64,000 nucleotides of DNA. Source: Ciona intestinalis. Taxonomy: Eukaryota; Chordata; Ascidiacea; Phlebobranchia; Cionidae. The notes beneath the pieces are model-generated. The model did not search any database and was not told where the DNA came from. It saw nothing but the letters and a program-made list of their open reading frames with translations. Positions 34,701 to 44,781 of the stretch are shown piece after piece (position 1 is the first letter of the stretch; each line of letters starts with the position of its first letter). The stretch spans positions 3,353,026-3,417,025 of the forward strand of contig NC_020174.2 in assembly GCF_000224145.3 (NCBI RefSeq). The letters run 5' to 3'. Both the position numbers and the translations under genes were made by a program.

Positions 34701-37700
34701 TCTCGTTTTAAACAATTAACGTCCAAAGAATCGTAAGGATACGTTTTTATCATTCTTAGAAAGTTCTTTGTTTACTACAAAATGGGACTAGGAAATAGAA
34801 TGAAAAGATGTTCCATCTTCCCCCACCCTACTATATTATTATTTATTTAAAATAAAATCGGTAAATGTTATTATTTTAACACAGTTATATTTACGTTCAG
34901 TTTTACGGAATATACAAAACATGTATATGTTGAAGTAACAGATAACGTTTTCGTTTCTACGCTGGTGGTTTTCCCGAAAAATGTTATTCGTTTTGACTGA
35001 GAATCGAAAATCTTTGAGTCCAGAACAGTGCTTAGATCCATAGCTGTTGAAAAATAAATAATAATAACTTTATTTGTTTCTTCGATTATGGTAGCGAAGA
35101 TTTAAAAATATTTTAAACGAAAAGTCAGGATATAGCGACAAAACAACAGTTGTTAAAACACGCTTACAGTTAAAATCATGTTTACATTTATTTGAAAGAA
35201 AATAAGCGTGGTCGCTACACTTAGGTGTAATTAGTATTTTAAAATCAGCCCATAAATTTAACTAAGAAAAATGTAAATGCAATTATACCAAGAGTAGCTG
35301 GCGCGTGTTCTCTGCGAAATTTAGCTTTGATGCAAATTTTGACCGTCGAGCATGCAGTGACGTCTGCCAAGCAATTTATGACGTCAAACACTGGTGGTAT
35401 CAGCTCAATGGTAGCTTGAACGTCAACAATCGGTCGACTTTTCAACAAAAACACGGAGTCGCTGCGCGGTGCGCCGACCACAACATCGGGGTAATGGTTA
35501 TTGTCAATATCGACGGGTATGGCAGTTCCTCCAAGTACAGAATACCCGAACTGCTGAATTGAACTTTTCAAAGTTGTACCGGGTATTCTCTGCAAAACAT
35601 TGAATTTCGCGTTGTGTTGGGTAATGCATTGAAAATTGCAAATATGAAAAGTCGCCATAGGTAAAAGCCTTCATAGGTAAAAGCCTTCATAAGTGAAAGC
35701 CTCCATGAGTAAAAGCCGTCAAAATGAAAAGCCTTCTTAAGTAAAAGCCGCCAAAAGTAAAAGCCTTCATAAGTGAAAGCCTTAATAAGTAAAAGCCGTC
35801 AAAAGCAAAAGCCTTCATGAGTGAAAGCCTACACAAGTAAAAGTCTCCATAAGTAAAAACCTCTATAGAAAAATTAAAAACCCTTCATAAGTAAAAGAGT
35901 ACCCTTCATAAGTAAAAGCCTTCATAAGTAAAAATCTTTATAAGTAAAAGCCATCATAAATAATTACCTGTCTATTTATTTCATTGAGTCCAAGTTGTGA
36001 ATTATAATAAACATAAACCACGCCGCTGCTGGTAGAAGTCGATTCCTCGTATGGAGCTCCAATAATAATGTCTTCGTATCCGTTTTGGTCCAAATCACCA
36101 GCAGAAGCAATCGACATTCCAAATCGGGCCCCGCTCGCTTTAGTTCCAGACAGCACTCGAGGTTGATAGGTCTCGTTTAACTAAAAATTCAAATATAATA
36201 TTTATATGGTAGGGTGGGGAATATGGGACATACAGAAAATAAAACATATATAGTAGGGTGGGGAATATGGGACATACAAAAACCAATACATATATATAGT
36301 AGGGTGGGGTAAGATTAGACATACAGAAAACAAAACATATATAGTAGGGTGGGGGAAGATGGGACACTGTTTACCTCTATTTTCTCGCCCTGTTTAGTAG
36401 TAAACAAAGAATATTCAAGAAAATTTAAAACTATATGCCATGACCCCCATTGACCGTTAGTAATTATTTAAAACACGATCAGGATATTTAGATAATATGT
36501 GCTAAAGGTGTCCCATCTTCTCCCACCCTACTATATTATATTTTCTTATACCATTTGAAGGTAAACAAGGACCATTCAACGAGTTATAAACAATTAACAA
36601 CGGTCTATGGGAGTCGTGAGGATACAGTTTACAATTCTTTGAATGTTTTTGTCTACTACCGAATGGGACGGCAAAATAGAATGAACAATGTCACATCTTA
36701 CCCCACTTTACTAAATAACTTGAAAAGGTTTAAATTGCATAATATATTTACCCAAGCAAGAACTGGATTTTGTAGGTTGTTCATAAAAATAAATACACGC
36801 CCTTGATCGTAGCCGTTAACTTCGTTGTACAATGGTGCAGATACAACTAGGTCATCATAGGAATCTTTGTTAAGGTCGATACCGCGAACACTTTGCCCAA
36901 AATATGACCCAAGTTGCCATAATGAACCATATGGGTGTACTGAATGCACTTGACTTTGGGACGTGATCGGTGTGTTGGATTTAGACACTACAACCTGTAA
37001 AAAGTGGTCGTTTAAAAATTACCCCGGTAATTGAACTTGAATGGATGAATGAATGAATGAATGAGTGAATGAATGAATGAATGAATGATTGAATGAATAA
37101 ATGAATGAATGAATGAATGAATGAATGAATGAATGAATGAATAAATGAATGAATGAATGAATGAATGAATGAATGAATGAATGAATGAAAATGAATGAAA
37201 CTTATTTCGTCGTTTTCGGTCATGATAACGAAAAACGGGAGAGAAAAGCGAAAAGACGGGTAGTAACGGTAAAACAACAGTTGTTATAACACTCTTATTG
37301 ATAAAAAAAATTACTAATGTTTTTTTTATAAAAGGCGTGACCGTTACACCCTATAGACGACGTACTGTTCCTTTTGAATGGTACTTGGGCACCCCTGTAG
37401 CTATATACTCTGCGTTCGAAGTTCCGAAAAAGTTTCCACTCGTTACCGAATAACCTGTTGAAAAAATACGCAAAATTATAGTATAGTAGGTTGGGGGGAC
37501 GGGACACCTTTAGCACATTATTTGCAAATATTCTGATCGTGTTTTAAACAAATAACAACGTATATAGGAGTCATGAGGATGCTATTTTATAATTCTTTGA
37601 ATGTTCTTTGTTTACTACCGAATGGGAAGAGAAAATGGAATGAAAACTGTTCCATTTCCCCCCACATTACTATAAAATATAGGTACAGTAGGACGGGGGA

Positions 37701-40700
37701 AGATGGGATACCTCTAGCACATAATATCCAAATATTCTACGTTTTAAAAAAATCAGCAACGGTCTAGTAGTCGTGAGGATACGGTTTTATAATTCTTTAA
37801 TTTTTTTTTGTTTACTGCCAAAGGGGATGAGAAAATGAGATAAAAAGTTGTCCCATCTTTTCCCACAATACTATATAGTATTGGCATGTTTAATACAATA
37901 TATGATACATACCCATGTAAGAATCTTTTAACGATTGAATTGTTTCAGGTTCAAATGTAGTTTTGAGTTCGTCTACATTTATGGATCCTGTGAAGCTTGT
38001 AGGAATACCAGAAGAGCCGACAAAGTCGAATACTGTACCGGCTCTATCGTACGACCCAACCCCCCCAACGTATAAGTTACTTTTCTACATTAAACAGTTT
38101 GAATTTTACCTAAAACAAGTCAACATGTATGGTAGAGTGGGGGAAGATGGAACACCTTTGGCACATAGTATTCAAATATCCTTTTTCAAACAATTAACAA
38201 CAGTCTATGGGAGTCATGGGGATACGGTTATATATTCTTTTGAATTTTCTTTGTTTACTACCAAATGGGACAATACAATAGAACGAAAAGTTGTCCCATC
38301 TTCCCCCACCCTATACTATATGTTAGCATTCAAACCTTGGAAACGTGAGCGGCGAGACCAATCTGACATTGCGTTAGTTCGGTTGTGGTGTTTTTACCCG
38401 AACCTATAAAAGAAGTTTAATTATTAGAGCGTGATTTACCGAATTTTAAGTGCTGAGACACGAATGAATGAATGAATGTAACTTACTTTATCCTCGCGTG
38501 GCCGGAAAACAAGTCGTTATAACACGGGTTTTCTGTCTTATACACCTCGTGCCAGCTTATGAGTTACCAAGTATATGTTACTTTATGGGTGCTTTTTTGC
38601 GATTTTTTATTTATGGCTGATAATTTAGACAACCCATTAGTGACCATTAGGTTGGAGCAATCGCCGTTAAGTATCTTGCACAAGAAAACATACGCCCGCA
38701 TTGGTTTATATAGATACCTTCAATAGAGGAAGAACCGGAATCTGTAATAACTTTTTGCAATGGAGCCAGAATGCTTCCCAAGCTAGAAAAATCGCTAACA
38801 CGAAAAACTCTCTCGGCAGCTCCAGCTATTGTTGTGAGTTCGTTTTCATTTACCGAGCTTCCAATTCCAACGGCAGTGAGAATTATACCAGCAGCTCTGG
38901 TTCGAAAAGAACGTTGGTGTTTTTGTTGGTTTTGTTATAAAAAAGAGCATCGAACTCAAGGAGAAAATTAAATTTATGACATTTTATGATTTCTAGTTCA
39001 TATATAGTAAGGTGGGGAAGATGGGACACCTTTTCATTCTATTTTTTGCCGTATTTAGTCGAAAACAAAGAAAATTCAAAGAAATATAAAACCGTATCCT
39101 CACGACTCCCATGTACCGTTTTTTTTTTAAAAAAAAACGATTAAGATATTTTAATATTATGTGCTAAAAGTGTCCCATCTTTCTCCAACCTTATATACGT
39201 AGGTACGTAGGTACTACTGAAGAATTCTTCAGTACATTCAGATTAGGCTGGTGGGAAGTGTTAGAGGTTGGTAGTTGACATCCGCGCTGTGTTTGTTGTC
39301 CACGTAAACGTTGTCATGTTAGTTAGTTTAAATTTGATTGTGTTTTTTCTCACTATTTGTAGTCGTAAAAGTTGTCATGTCAGTTAGTTTAATTTTGATT
39401 ATGTTTTTTTTCTCACTATTTGTAGACCTGTTACTTTGCGTTGCTTATTACTATTTTATGTAAGCACGACTTGTTACCTACACTTGTTTAACGCTTCCGC
39501 GTATTTCATGCCGTTAGCTTAATTGCTCCGTGCGACGCTTTTTCTACTTTTTTTCTACTAATTTTGAGTGTGTCGGGCAGTTCTTGTTGCGCTGTGATGG
39601 CTAAAGATGTGTTAAGTGTGAGCGAACGGTTGTGTTGAATCGTTAAGTGATAAAGTGAGATTCGTATCGAGCAGTTGTTGTTTACGTTGTGTACAGTAAG
39701 GTGTATATTTTAATGGAACTAGTTTTTAGAGTGCTTTTATTAAAAAAGACTGTTTTATCGTTTGCTGCACTAAATATAGTAGGATGAGGGAAGATGGGAC
39801 ACCTTTGGCGCATAGTATTCGAATATCCTGATTGTGTTTTAAACAATTAACAATGGTCTACGGGAGTCTTGAGCATATAGTTTTGTAACTCTTTAAAAGT
39901 TCCTTGTTTACTACCACATTGGACGAGAAAATAAAAAGGTGTCCCGTTTTCCCCTACCCTACTATAATAGAGTTAAAATGTGTCCCAACTTCCCCCATCC
40001 TACTATTTTTAGTGCAGCTTTTAGCAGACTACAACAGTCAGGCCCCGCGATTGCCTTTACGCAGCGTCCCTGACTAAACCGCCGTTATAACATAACAGTA
40101 GTAGGAGTTATAGGTTACCATCCATACACTACTATACCTTGCTGCGTTAGCGGACGGTGCGACGGCCGATGGTACGGTAGCTTCTCCATCAGTTATAACT
40201 ATGAGAAGTTTCGGCACCGATGCTCTGCCTGCTCGTTGGTATTCCTGTACGGCCTCGTTGATTGCGGTGTGTATAAATGTTTGTCCATAAGGGTAACGAA
40301 CAGCATCAATCATACCTTTTCATATTGGAACAAAATATAGTGTGGGGTAAGATGGGACATATTTCATGCAGAAACAAAATATAGTGTGGGGTAAGATGGG
40401 ACATCTTAAGCATATGATATCTAAATATCCGGTGTTTTCAACAATTAATTCAACCGTCTATGGGAGTCGCGTGAGGATACGGATTTATAATTCTTTGAAT
40501 GTTCTTTGTTTACTGCTAAATGGTACGAGAAAATTGAATAAAAAGGTGTCCCATCTCCCCCCATCCTACTATATGTCTAAAAATGTTTCATTTTTTGTTT
40601 GAAGCTTACCTGAAAGTGTTGAGTATGTGCGAGCAGATAATGGGATTTCACGTTTAATAATGTTGCTGAATGAGTACAGGCCAACCACAACATTATGCTT

Positions 40701-43528
40701 ATCAATATCCGAGCTGAAAAATGAAGCGGTTTAAAATGCAAATATATTTATATTTAATAATGGTCCAATTTTTAATGCATATAAAGATTATAAATTAAAC
40801 TAACATTTCGTAATTAATACATAGCAAGGTGGGGGAAGACGGGACAACTTTAGCACATAATATCCCAATATTCTGATTGTGTTTTAAATTAACAACGGTC
40901 TATAGGAGTTGTGAGAATACGGTTTTATTTTAATTCTTTGTAACGTTTTTATAGTTTGTGTAAGTCAAAAAAATAGAACACCAAATGAGACAAAAAAATG
41001 GAACGAAAAACTGTCCCATTCCCCCCCAGTTTACCATATTGTTTAAGTAGGATCTTATTCACCTAAAAGATTGTAAAAGATTTTTAATCCAACTCTTTCC
41101 AAGTTCAAAGTTGGACGGGAATACACTGGTTGAACCGTCCAGTAAAATAATGATATCGACGATAAGGGAACTTCCTTGCGGACAAACTGTAATATAAAAG
41201 TTGAATGAATGGATGTAATTTACTTTATCCTTGCGTGGCCGGAAAACGACAATCGTTATAACACGGGTGTTTTGTTTCATACACTCTGTGCCAACTTACG
41301 TGTTACCAAGTATGTTACTTTGTGGGTGGGTATTTTGAGGAAATTTCTTTCATTTTTTAATGTGCGGCTGATAATTTGGACAACCCGTTAGTGACCACTA
41401 GATTAGAGCAATTGCCGTTAAGTGTCTTGCGCAAGGACACATACGCCCACAATGGTAGCATCGAAGAGCCTTGAACCCATTACCTCTGGGTTAGAGGCAG
41501 GCCGTAACCAACTGTGCTACGGCGCCATAGAAATTTAACTAATGTATATTAGTATATATTACGTGATCAATATGCAAATATTTAAGTATAGCAGTATAAA
41601 TGTACCAGTCGGACATGGTGAATCTAACTTGGTTATAAGAGTACTGCTTGTGTCGTATTTTACACACGAGCCGATTTGTCTTTGCGATACAGCGGCGTTG
41701 GGGCAGGAAAACATGTATTGCGGACTGCACATCTGGAAAATAAAATAAACCATGTTAAAATGGTCACACTTGTATTCATTTTGCATATAACTTACAACAA
41801 CGCTGTCTCTCGCGCTGGTCATTGTCATCGCCATACCAAGTGCTCCGTTTTCACCTTAAAATAATACATACATTAGGGTGGGGGAAGATGGGATACCTTT
41901 TAACTTTATTTTCTCGTCCCATTTAGTAGTAAACAAAAATTAGAATTATAAAACTATATCCTCACGACTCCCATAGAGCGTTGTTAATTGTTTAAAACAC
42001 ACTAAATCGAAAACTAAAATCTTCAAACAAAAACAACTCACCTATTCCTGGAATTCTGCTTGCGTCCGTACATTGTACGTCGCCCAAAGCATTATCAGGA
42101 ACATTGCATTTATAAACCGCTCCTTCTCTTATGTTACCAGACCTCGCAGCATTGGAAGTAAAACCAGGCGCCCCGATGAAAAATTCTGTGGAGCTGCATA
42201 AAAACTTCTGTTATTTCTGAAACCCTTTTAAGTGTGATTTGTAAATGTTTATTAGTAAAGAAAAATTCCAAAAATTCCAAAAAAATAATCACCCACAAAG
42301 TAACATACTTAGTAACTGATAAGCTGGCACGGAGGTGTATGAAACAGGTCACCCGTGTTTAACGACTGTCGTTTTCAAGCCACGCGAGGATAAAGCAAAT
42401 TACATTCATTCATTATTCATGAACGAAGTATCTCAAATGTTTACGTAATTAGTTAAACTATTTACATTTCCTAATTAGGTAATAAACGGTGTACATGCAT
42501 ATACGTGTTACTGCTTTGAATAATTTCGTAGCGATGACGATGCATCTATCACGTATATATGCCTACTGTTACACATAAGAAAATCTAAGACGACGTCGCT
42601 GATTCACCCGTAATATACTGTCACCTCAAACGGTGAACCGAACACGAACTCCCGAACTTTAAATTTAAAGTTTTTTTACAATAGGAATTATGAAACAATG
42701 AGATATATTACTGTGGGGAAAGATGGGACACCTTGAGCACATAATATCTAAATATCTGGATCGTGTTTCAAACAATTACCAACGGTCTATGAAGGTTGTG
42801 AAAATATGGTTTATTAGTTGTTTAAATGTTCTTTGTTTACTACCAAATGAGACAAGAAAATAGAACGAAAGAGTGTCCCATCTTCCCCCAGCCTATTGTA
42901 CATTGGGTATTATTCGCGTCAAAGGGCCGATTATTTTCTATGTAGTTTATGTGTATTGCTAAGCCGTGTATTGAGTAGATTATGTGTTTCTATAAACGGT
43001 GCACCTACAACGAACTTTATGACGTGCTTTAAAATTTTAACTGTCATCCCATATACAAATATTAATAAAAAAAAAGCTTTTCTTAAAGTCATTTTCACCA
43101 AATATTATATGTTGTGGTTGAATATGAAAACGAGAATTAAATATAGTAGGTTGAAGGAAGATGGAACATCTTTTCATTCCATTTTCTCATCCCATTTGGT
43201 AGAAAACAAAGAACATTTAAAAAATTATAAAGTCGTAACCTCACAACTACTATATAGCGTTGTTAATTGTTTAAAACACGATTTAAATATTTGGATATTA
43301 TGTGCTAAAGGGATTCCGTTCTCCCACCCTACTATATATCTTTATTCTTTAAACGTACCTGACTGATTTTCGGTTCAATAAAGAAGTCCCAAACTGGTTC
43401 ACATTCGACCCAGTTCTCACAGTATGTATCCTGACGTGATTTCTAGTTTCCACGTTTTGCGAAGCACCCCACTCTATAAAGGAGAACGTCCCAACAGCAA
43501 TCAGTAATATTAATTTCCAATAATTCAT
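28690..43528 (-). CDS. Integrin alpha subunit with inserted I (vWA) domain
   Basis: Complete model with 26 exons in transcript order: 43359-43528, 42042-42193, 41796-41854, 41606-41732, 41063-41186, 40610-40713, 40138-40315, 38718-38896, 38336-38403, 37913-38084, 37366-37454, 36752-36994, 35968-36180, 35289-35589, 34895-35043, 34193-34407, 33759-33900, 33443-33556, 32914-33002, 32434-32532, 32073-32187, 31897-32007, 31352-31480, 29981-30067, 29482-29616, 28690-28824. These give 3,699 nt and about 1,232 residues; all junctions keep phase. A signal peptide (MNYWKLILLIAVGTFSFIEWGAS) precedes FG-GAP blades. The I domain (about residues 170-365) has all three MIDAS loops: DGSTS, GQTFIHTAI and VITDGEA. 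Calcium loops follow in the late blades: DLNKDSYDD, DLDQNGYED and DIDNNHYPD. Thigh/calf regions lead to a membrane segment (LGAIIGGILGGIALLCIMIAV, about 1165-1187) and a tail starting MWKAGFFKS. The family consensus is GFFKR, so Arg is replaced by Ser. It would pair with a beta subunit and bind matrix or complement ligands; ascidian alpha-I integrins are known as complement-type receptors. Which vertebrate alpha is nearest cannot be said. Confidence 0.95.
28909..29105 (-). mobile_element. M1 MITE inserted in SINE material
   Basis: Full copy in the last integrin intron, flanked on both sides by S1 fragments. Confidence 0.86.
29120..29475 (-). mobile_element. S1 SINE with duplicated 3' part
   Basis: A full reverse copy (29216-29475) has a second 3' unit (29120-29215). 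Its head end lies 7 bp from the donor of the integrin membrane-spanning exon. Confidence 0.84.
29633..29848 (+). mobile_element. M1 MITE with doubled left end
   Basis: The TAGGGTGGGG terminus appears twice (29633 and 29657) before a single full body. Confidence 0.84.
30115..30168 (+). repeat. R3 fragment
   Basis: Last about 55 bp (GCTACCGTAATCAGAGAGAC), joined to an M1 copy. Confidence 0.65.
30169..30346 (-). mobile_element. M1 MITE
   Basis: Slightly shortened copy directly after an R3 fragment, in an integrin intron. Confidence 0.85.
30385..30545 (+). repeat. R4 interspersed repeat, longest copy
   Basis: Contains GTGTGGCACGCCATGGGCCC, TTACCCCAACACCCCGGGTG and CTTTCCCAGAGGTAGGCGAC. Nature unknown, possibly another SINE. 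Confidence 0.72.
30721..30915 (-). mobile_element. M1 MITE
   Basis: Full copy of the ACCTCTATTTTCTCG subtype, in the same integrin intron. Confidence 0.85.
31039..31313 (-). mobile_element. M1 MITE partial plus full copy
   Basis: A left third (31039-31117) runs straight into a full copy (31118-31313) in the same direction. Confidence 0.82.
31555..31871 (+). mobile_element. S1 SINE, near full length
   Basis: Ends 26 bp from the integrin exon at 31897. Confidence 0.88.
32201..32393 (-). mobile_element. M1 MITE, internally rearranged
   Basis: Starts 14 bp from the integrin exon at 32187. An end-like AGTGTCCCGTCTTACCCCC lies in the middle, from recombination between copies. Confidence 0.8.
32551..32851 (-). 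mobile_element. S1 SINE, full length
   Basis: Reverse copy ending in ACTACGCCACGGCGGCG, 19 bp from the integrin exon at 32532. Confidence 0.9.
33043..33424 (-). mobile_element. S1 SINE, duplicated 3' part plus body
   Basis: A short reverse piece (33043-33185), then a longer one (33186-33424) that stops 19 bp from the integrin exon at 33443. Confidence 0.85.
33952..34149 (-). mobile_element. M1 MITE
   Basis: Full copy ending 44 bp from the integrin exon at 34193. Confidence 0.87.
34468..34640 (-). mobile_element. S1 SINE, head lost
   Basis: Reverse copy whose missing half is replaced by M1 copy 34643-34836. Confidence 0.84.
34643..34836 (+). mobile_element. M1 MITE joined to a SINE
   Basis: Full copy that begins exactly where S1 copy 34468-34640 stops. 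Confidence 0.86.
35048..35235 (-). repeat. R3 interspersed repeat
   Basis: Starts 5 bp from the integrin exon 34895-35043, so it supplies that exon's acceptor tract. Confidence 0.82.
35645..35965 (-). repeat. Minisatellite, about 16-bp unit, in an integrin intron
   Basis: About 20 units of GTAAAAGCCTTCATAA with changes, running up to the donor edge of exon 35968-36180. Confidence 0.88.
36204..36536 (-). mobile_element. M1 MITE with a three-unit array of its left end
   Basis: Three about 45-bp units (36204, 36248, 36294), each TAGTAGGGTGGGG plus GACATACA and an A-rich spacer, lead into a full copy (36337-36536). Confidence 0.85.
36538..36716 (+). mobile_element. M1 MITE, chimeric
   Basis: Begins with a fragment in one direction and continues in the other from AACAATTAACAACGG to the CCCCACTTTACTA end. 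Confidence 0.75.
37041..37201. repeat. (ATGA)n microsatellite
   Basis: About 40 tetranucleotide units with few changes; it resembles an expanded S1 tail (ATTC)n in complement. Confidence 0.9.
37202..37352 (-). repeat. R3 repeat, diverged
   Basis: Joined to the (ATGA)n run and ending 14 bp from the integrin exon at 37366. Confidence 0.65.
37482..37674 (+). mobile_element. M1 MITE
   Basis: Full copy starting 28 bp from the integrin exon at 37454; first of two in tandem. Confidence 0.87.
37684..37877 (+). mobile_element. M1 MITE
   Basis: Second of the tandem pair, same direction, 9 bp after the first and 36 bp before the next integrin exon. The whole intron is essentially MITE. Confidence 0.87.
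38128..38320 (+). mobile_element. M1 MITE
   Basis: Full copy filling most of a short integrin intron (38085-38335). Confidence 0.87.
38470..38706 (-). mobile_element. S1 SINE, head lost
   Basis: Ends 12 bp from the donor edge of the integrin exon 38718-38896. Confidence 0.86.
39001..39197 (-). mobile_element. M1 MITE
   Basis: Full copy in the intron that splits the I domain. Confidence 0.86.
39774..40010 (+). mobile_element. M1 MITE with repeated right end
   Basis: A full copy (39774-39966) is followed by a second right end (39967-40010). Confidence 0.83.
40335..40577 (+). mobile_element. M1 MITE with repeated left end
   Basis: The left 44 bp (40335-40378) is repeated before the full copy (40379-40577). 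Confidence 0.84.
40821..41039 (+). mobile_element. M1 MITE with internal extra sequence
   Basis: About 20 bp longer than usual near AATAGAACACC; it ends 24 bp from the integrin exon at 41063. Confidence 0.83.
41207..41526 (-). mobile_element. S1 SINE, full length
   Basis: Reverse copy with complete head (ACTGTGCTACGGCGCC), in an integrin intron next to the MIDAS exon. Confidence 0.9.
41871..42001 (-). mobile_element. M1 MITE, truncated
   Basis: The left two thirds fills most of a short integrin intron (41855-42041). Confidence 0.82.
42268..42415 (+). mobile_element. S1 SINE 3' half
   Basis: Ends in ATTCATTCATTATTCATG, in integrin intron 1. Confidence 0.84.
42709..42901 (+). mobile_element. 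M1 MITE
   Basis: Full copy in integrin intron 1. Confidence 0.86.
43142..43337 (-). mobile_element. M1 MITE
   Basis: Full copy 22 bp from the first integrin exon. Confidence 0.86.
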
Positions 43529-43794
43529 TTCCTAATTTTAAAAGTTCACAAATCACGCATAAATAATCGCTGTAATTTTAAACAAGCAGAATTACACAGT
43601 GCAATTGAGTGAGTGGGCGTAATCTTAAATATAAATGTCAGTGCTGCTGTTCTACTTTCGCGTTTTTATTAAATTATGAATGAATCAGATTGATGACGTT
43701 AATCGTAACGGATGGTCGGGACAGCGTAATGATTCATCATTTGTGGATATGCATGAGTTCTGCATCACCCCTGCTTAATCAACAACTTACTTAA

Positions 43795-44095
43795 ATACTT
43801 ACTTTTTGTCCTCGCGTGGCCGGAAAATGACAGTCGTTATAACACGGGTGTTCATACACCTCGTGTCGGCTTACAAGTTACCATGTACGTGACTTTGTGG
43901 GTGATTGTTTTTTGAGGGGATTTTTTTCATTTTTTTTTTTCATTTTTATGTATGGCTGATAATTTTGACAACCCATTAGTGACCACTGGGTTGAAATTGC
44001 CGTTAAGTGTCTTGCCCAGGAAAACATACGCTCACAATGATCGCAGCGGCGAGCCTTGAACCGATTACCATTGGGTTACAGGCGGGCGGCCTATC
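43795..44095 (-). mobile_element. S1 SINE, near full length
   Basis: Reverse copy in the integrin/DNAJB11 spacer. Confidence 0.87.
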
Positions 44096-44348
44096 AACAA
44101 CAGCTAATTGTCATTGAACTTAACTCAGAAGGATATTGCAAAACTTTTGTGCAAAGTGCTTAATCTACAAAATACTATTTTTCGTTAATTTTGTGGCATA
44201 GATGGAGCTATTTAAAGTACGAGCTTTATTAGCTCGAGAAGTTATGACACGTAACTATGTAGAAATTTTTTTTAGGTACTTTAATATATTGGTTCTCCCC
44301 TATGCATATTTTTTCGCCAAACCATGGATATTTGGAACGAATCGCATT

Positions 44349-44545
44349 ATATAGTAGGGTGGGAGAAGACATGACACGTTTAGCACATAATATCCAAAAT
44401 TCCTAACCGTGTTTTAACCAATTAACAACGATTTATAGAAGTCTTAAAAATGCGATTTTATAATTCTTTGAATCTTCTTTGTTTACTACCAAATGGGACG
44501 AGAAAATGAAATGAAACGTGTCCCATCTCCCCCTATCCTACTATA
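44349..44545 (+). mobile_element. M1 MITE in the integrin/DNAJB11 spacer
   Basis: Full copy about 240 bp upstream of the DNAJB11 start. Confidence 0.87.
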
Positions 44546-44781
44546 CGTTGTCTATGGTACAGATTTGTGTATTTAGGTTTCTATGTTGTGACGCTGCATT
44601 TGTAGTTCATGTGCTACGTCATCATTTAAAAAATACCGGTATCTAGTTCTTATGCATACCACGCTAAAAAAGGTATATCGGCATTTTACCGATACAATAG
44701 GCAACAATTTAAGAATAATCAGTATTTTTTGACAGGTTTCCTAGGTAAATTACAGTTCACAACGATAGGTGCAATATTTTA

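Larger units (their letters stand above)
43529..44781. other. Spacer between the integrin gene and DNAJB11 (head-to-head)
   Basis: Holds S1 43795-44095 and M1 44349-44545. The repeat-free stretches 43529-43790 and 44550-44781 are the likely promoters. No gene seen. Confidence 0.6.

Noticed and set aside
35645-35965. CRISPR-like regular repeats
   Set aside because: The units are directly adjacent with no unique spacers, and lie in a eukaryotic intron; this is a minisatellite.
36981-37277. 98-residue frame with HSFI repeats
   Set aside because: It is only a translation of the (ATGA)n microsatellite.
38897-38971. Upstream extension of the second I-domain exon
   Set aside because: A stop in frame blocks it; the acceptor at TTTTCGAACCAG joins the previous exon in phase.
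42896-43366. 156-residue plus-strand frame
   Set aside because: It crosses an M1 element in integrin intron 1 and has no recognisable domain.
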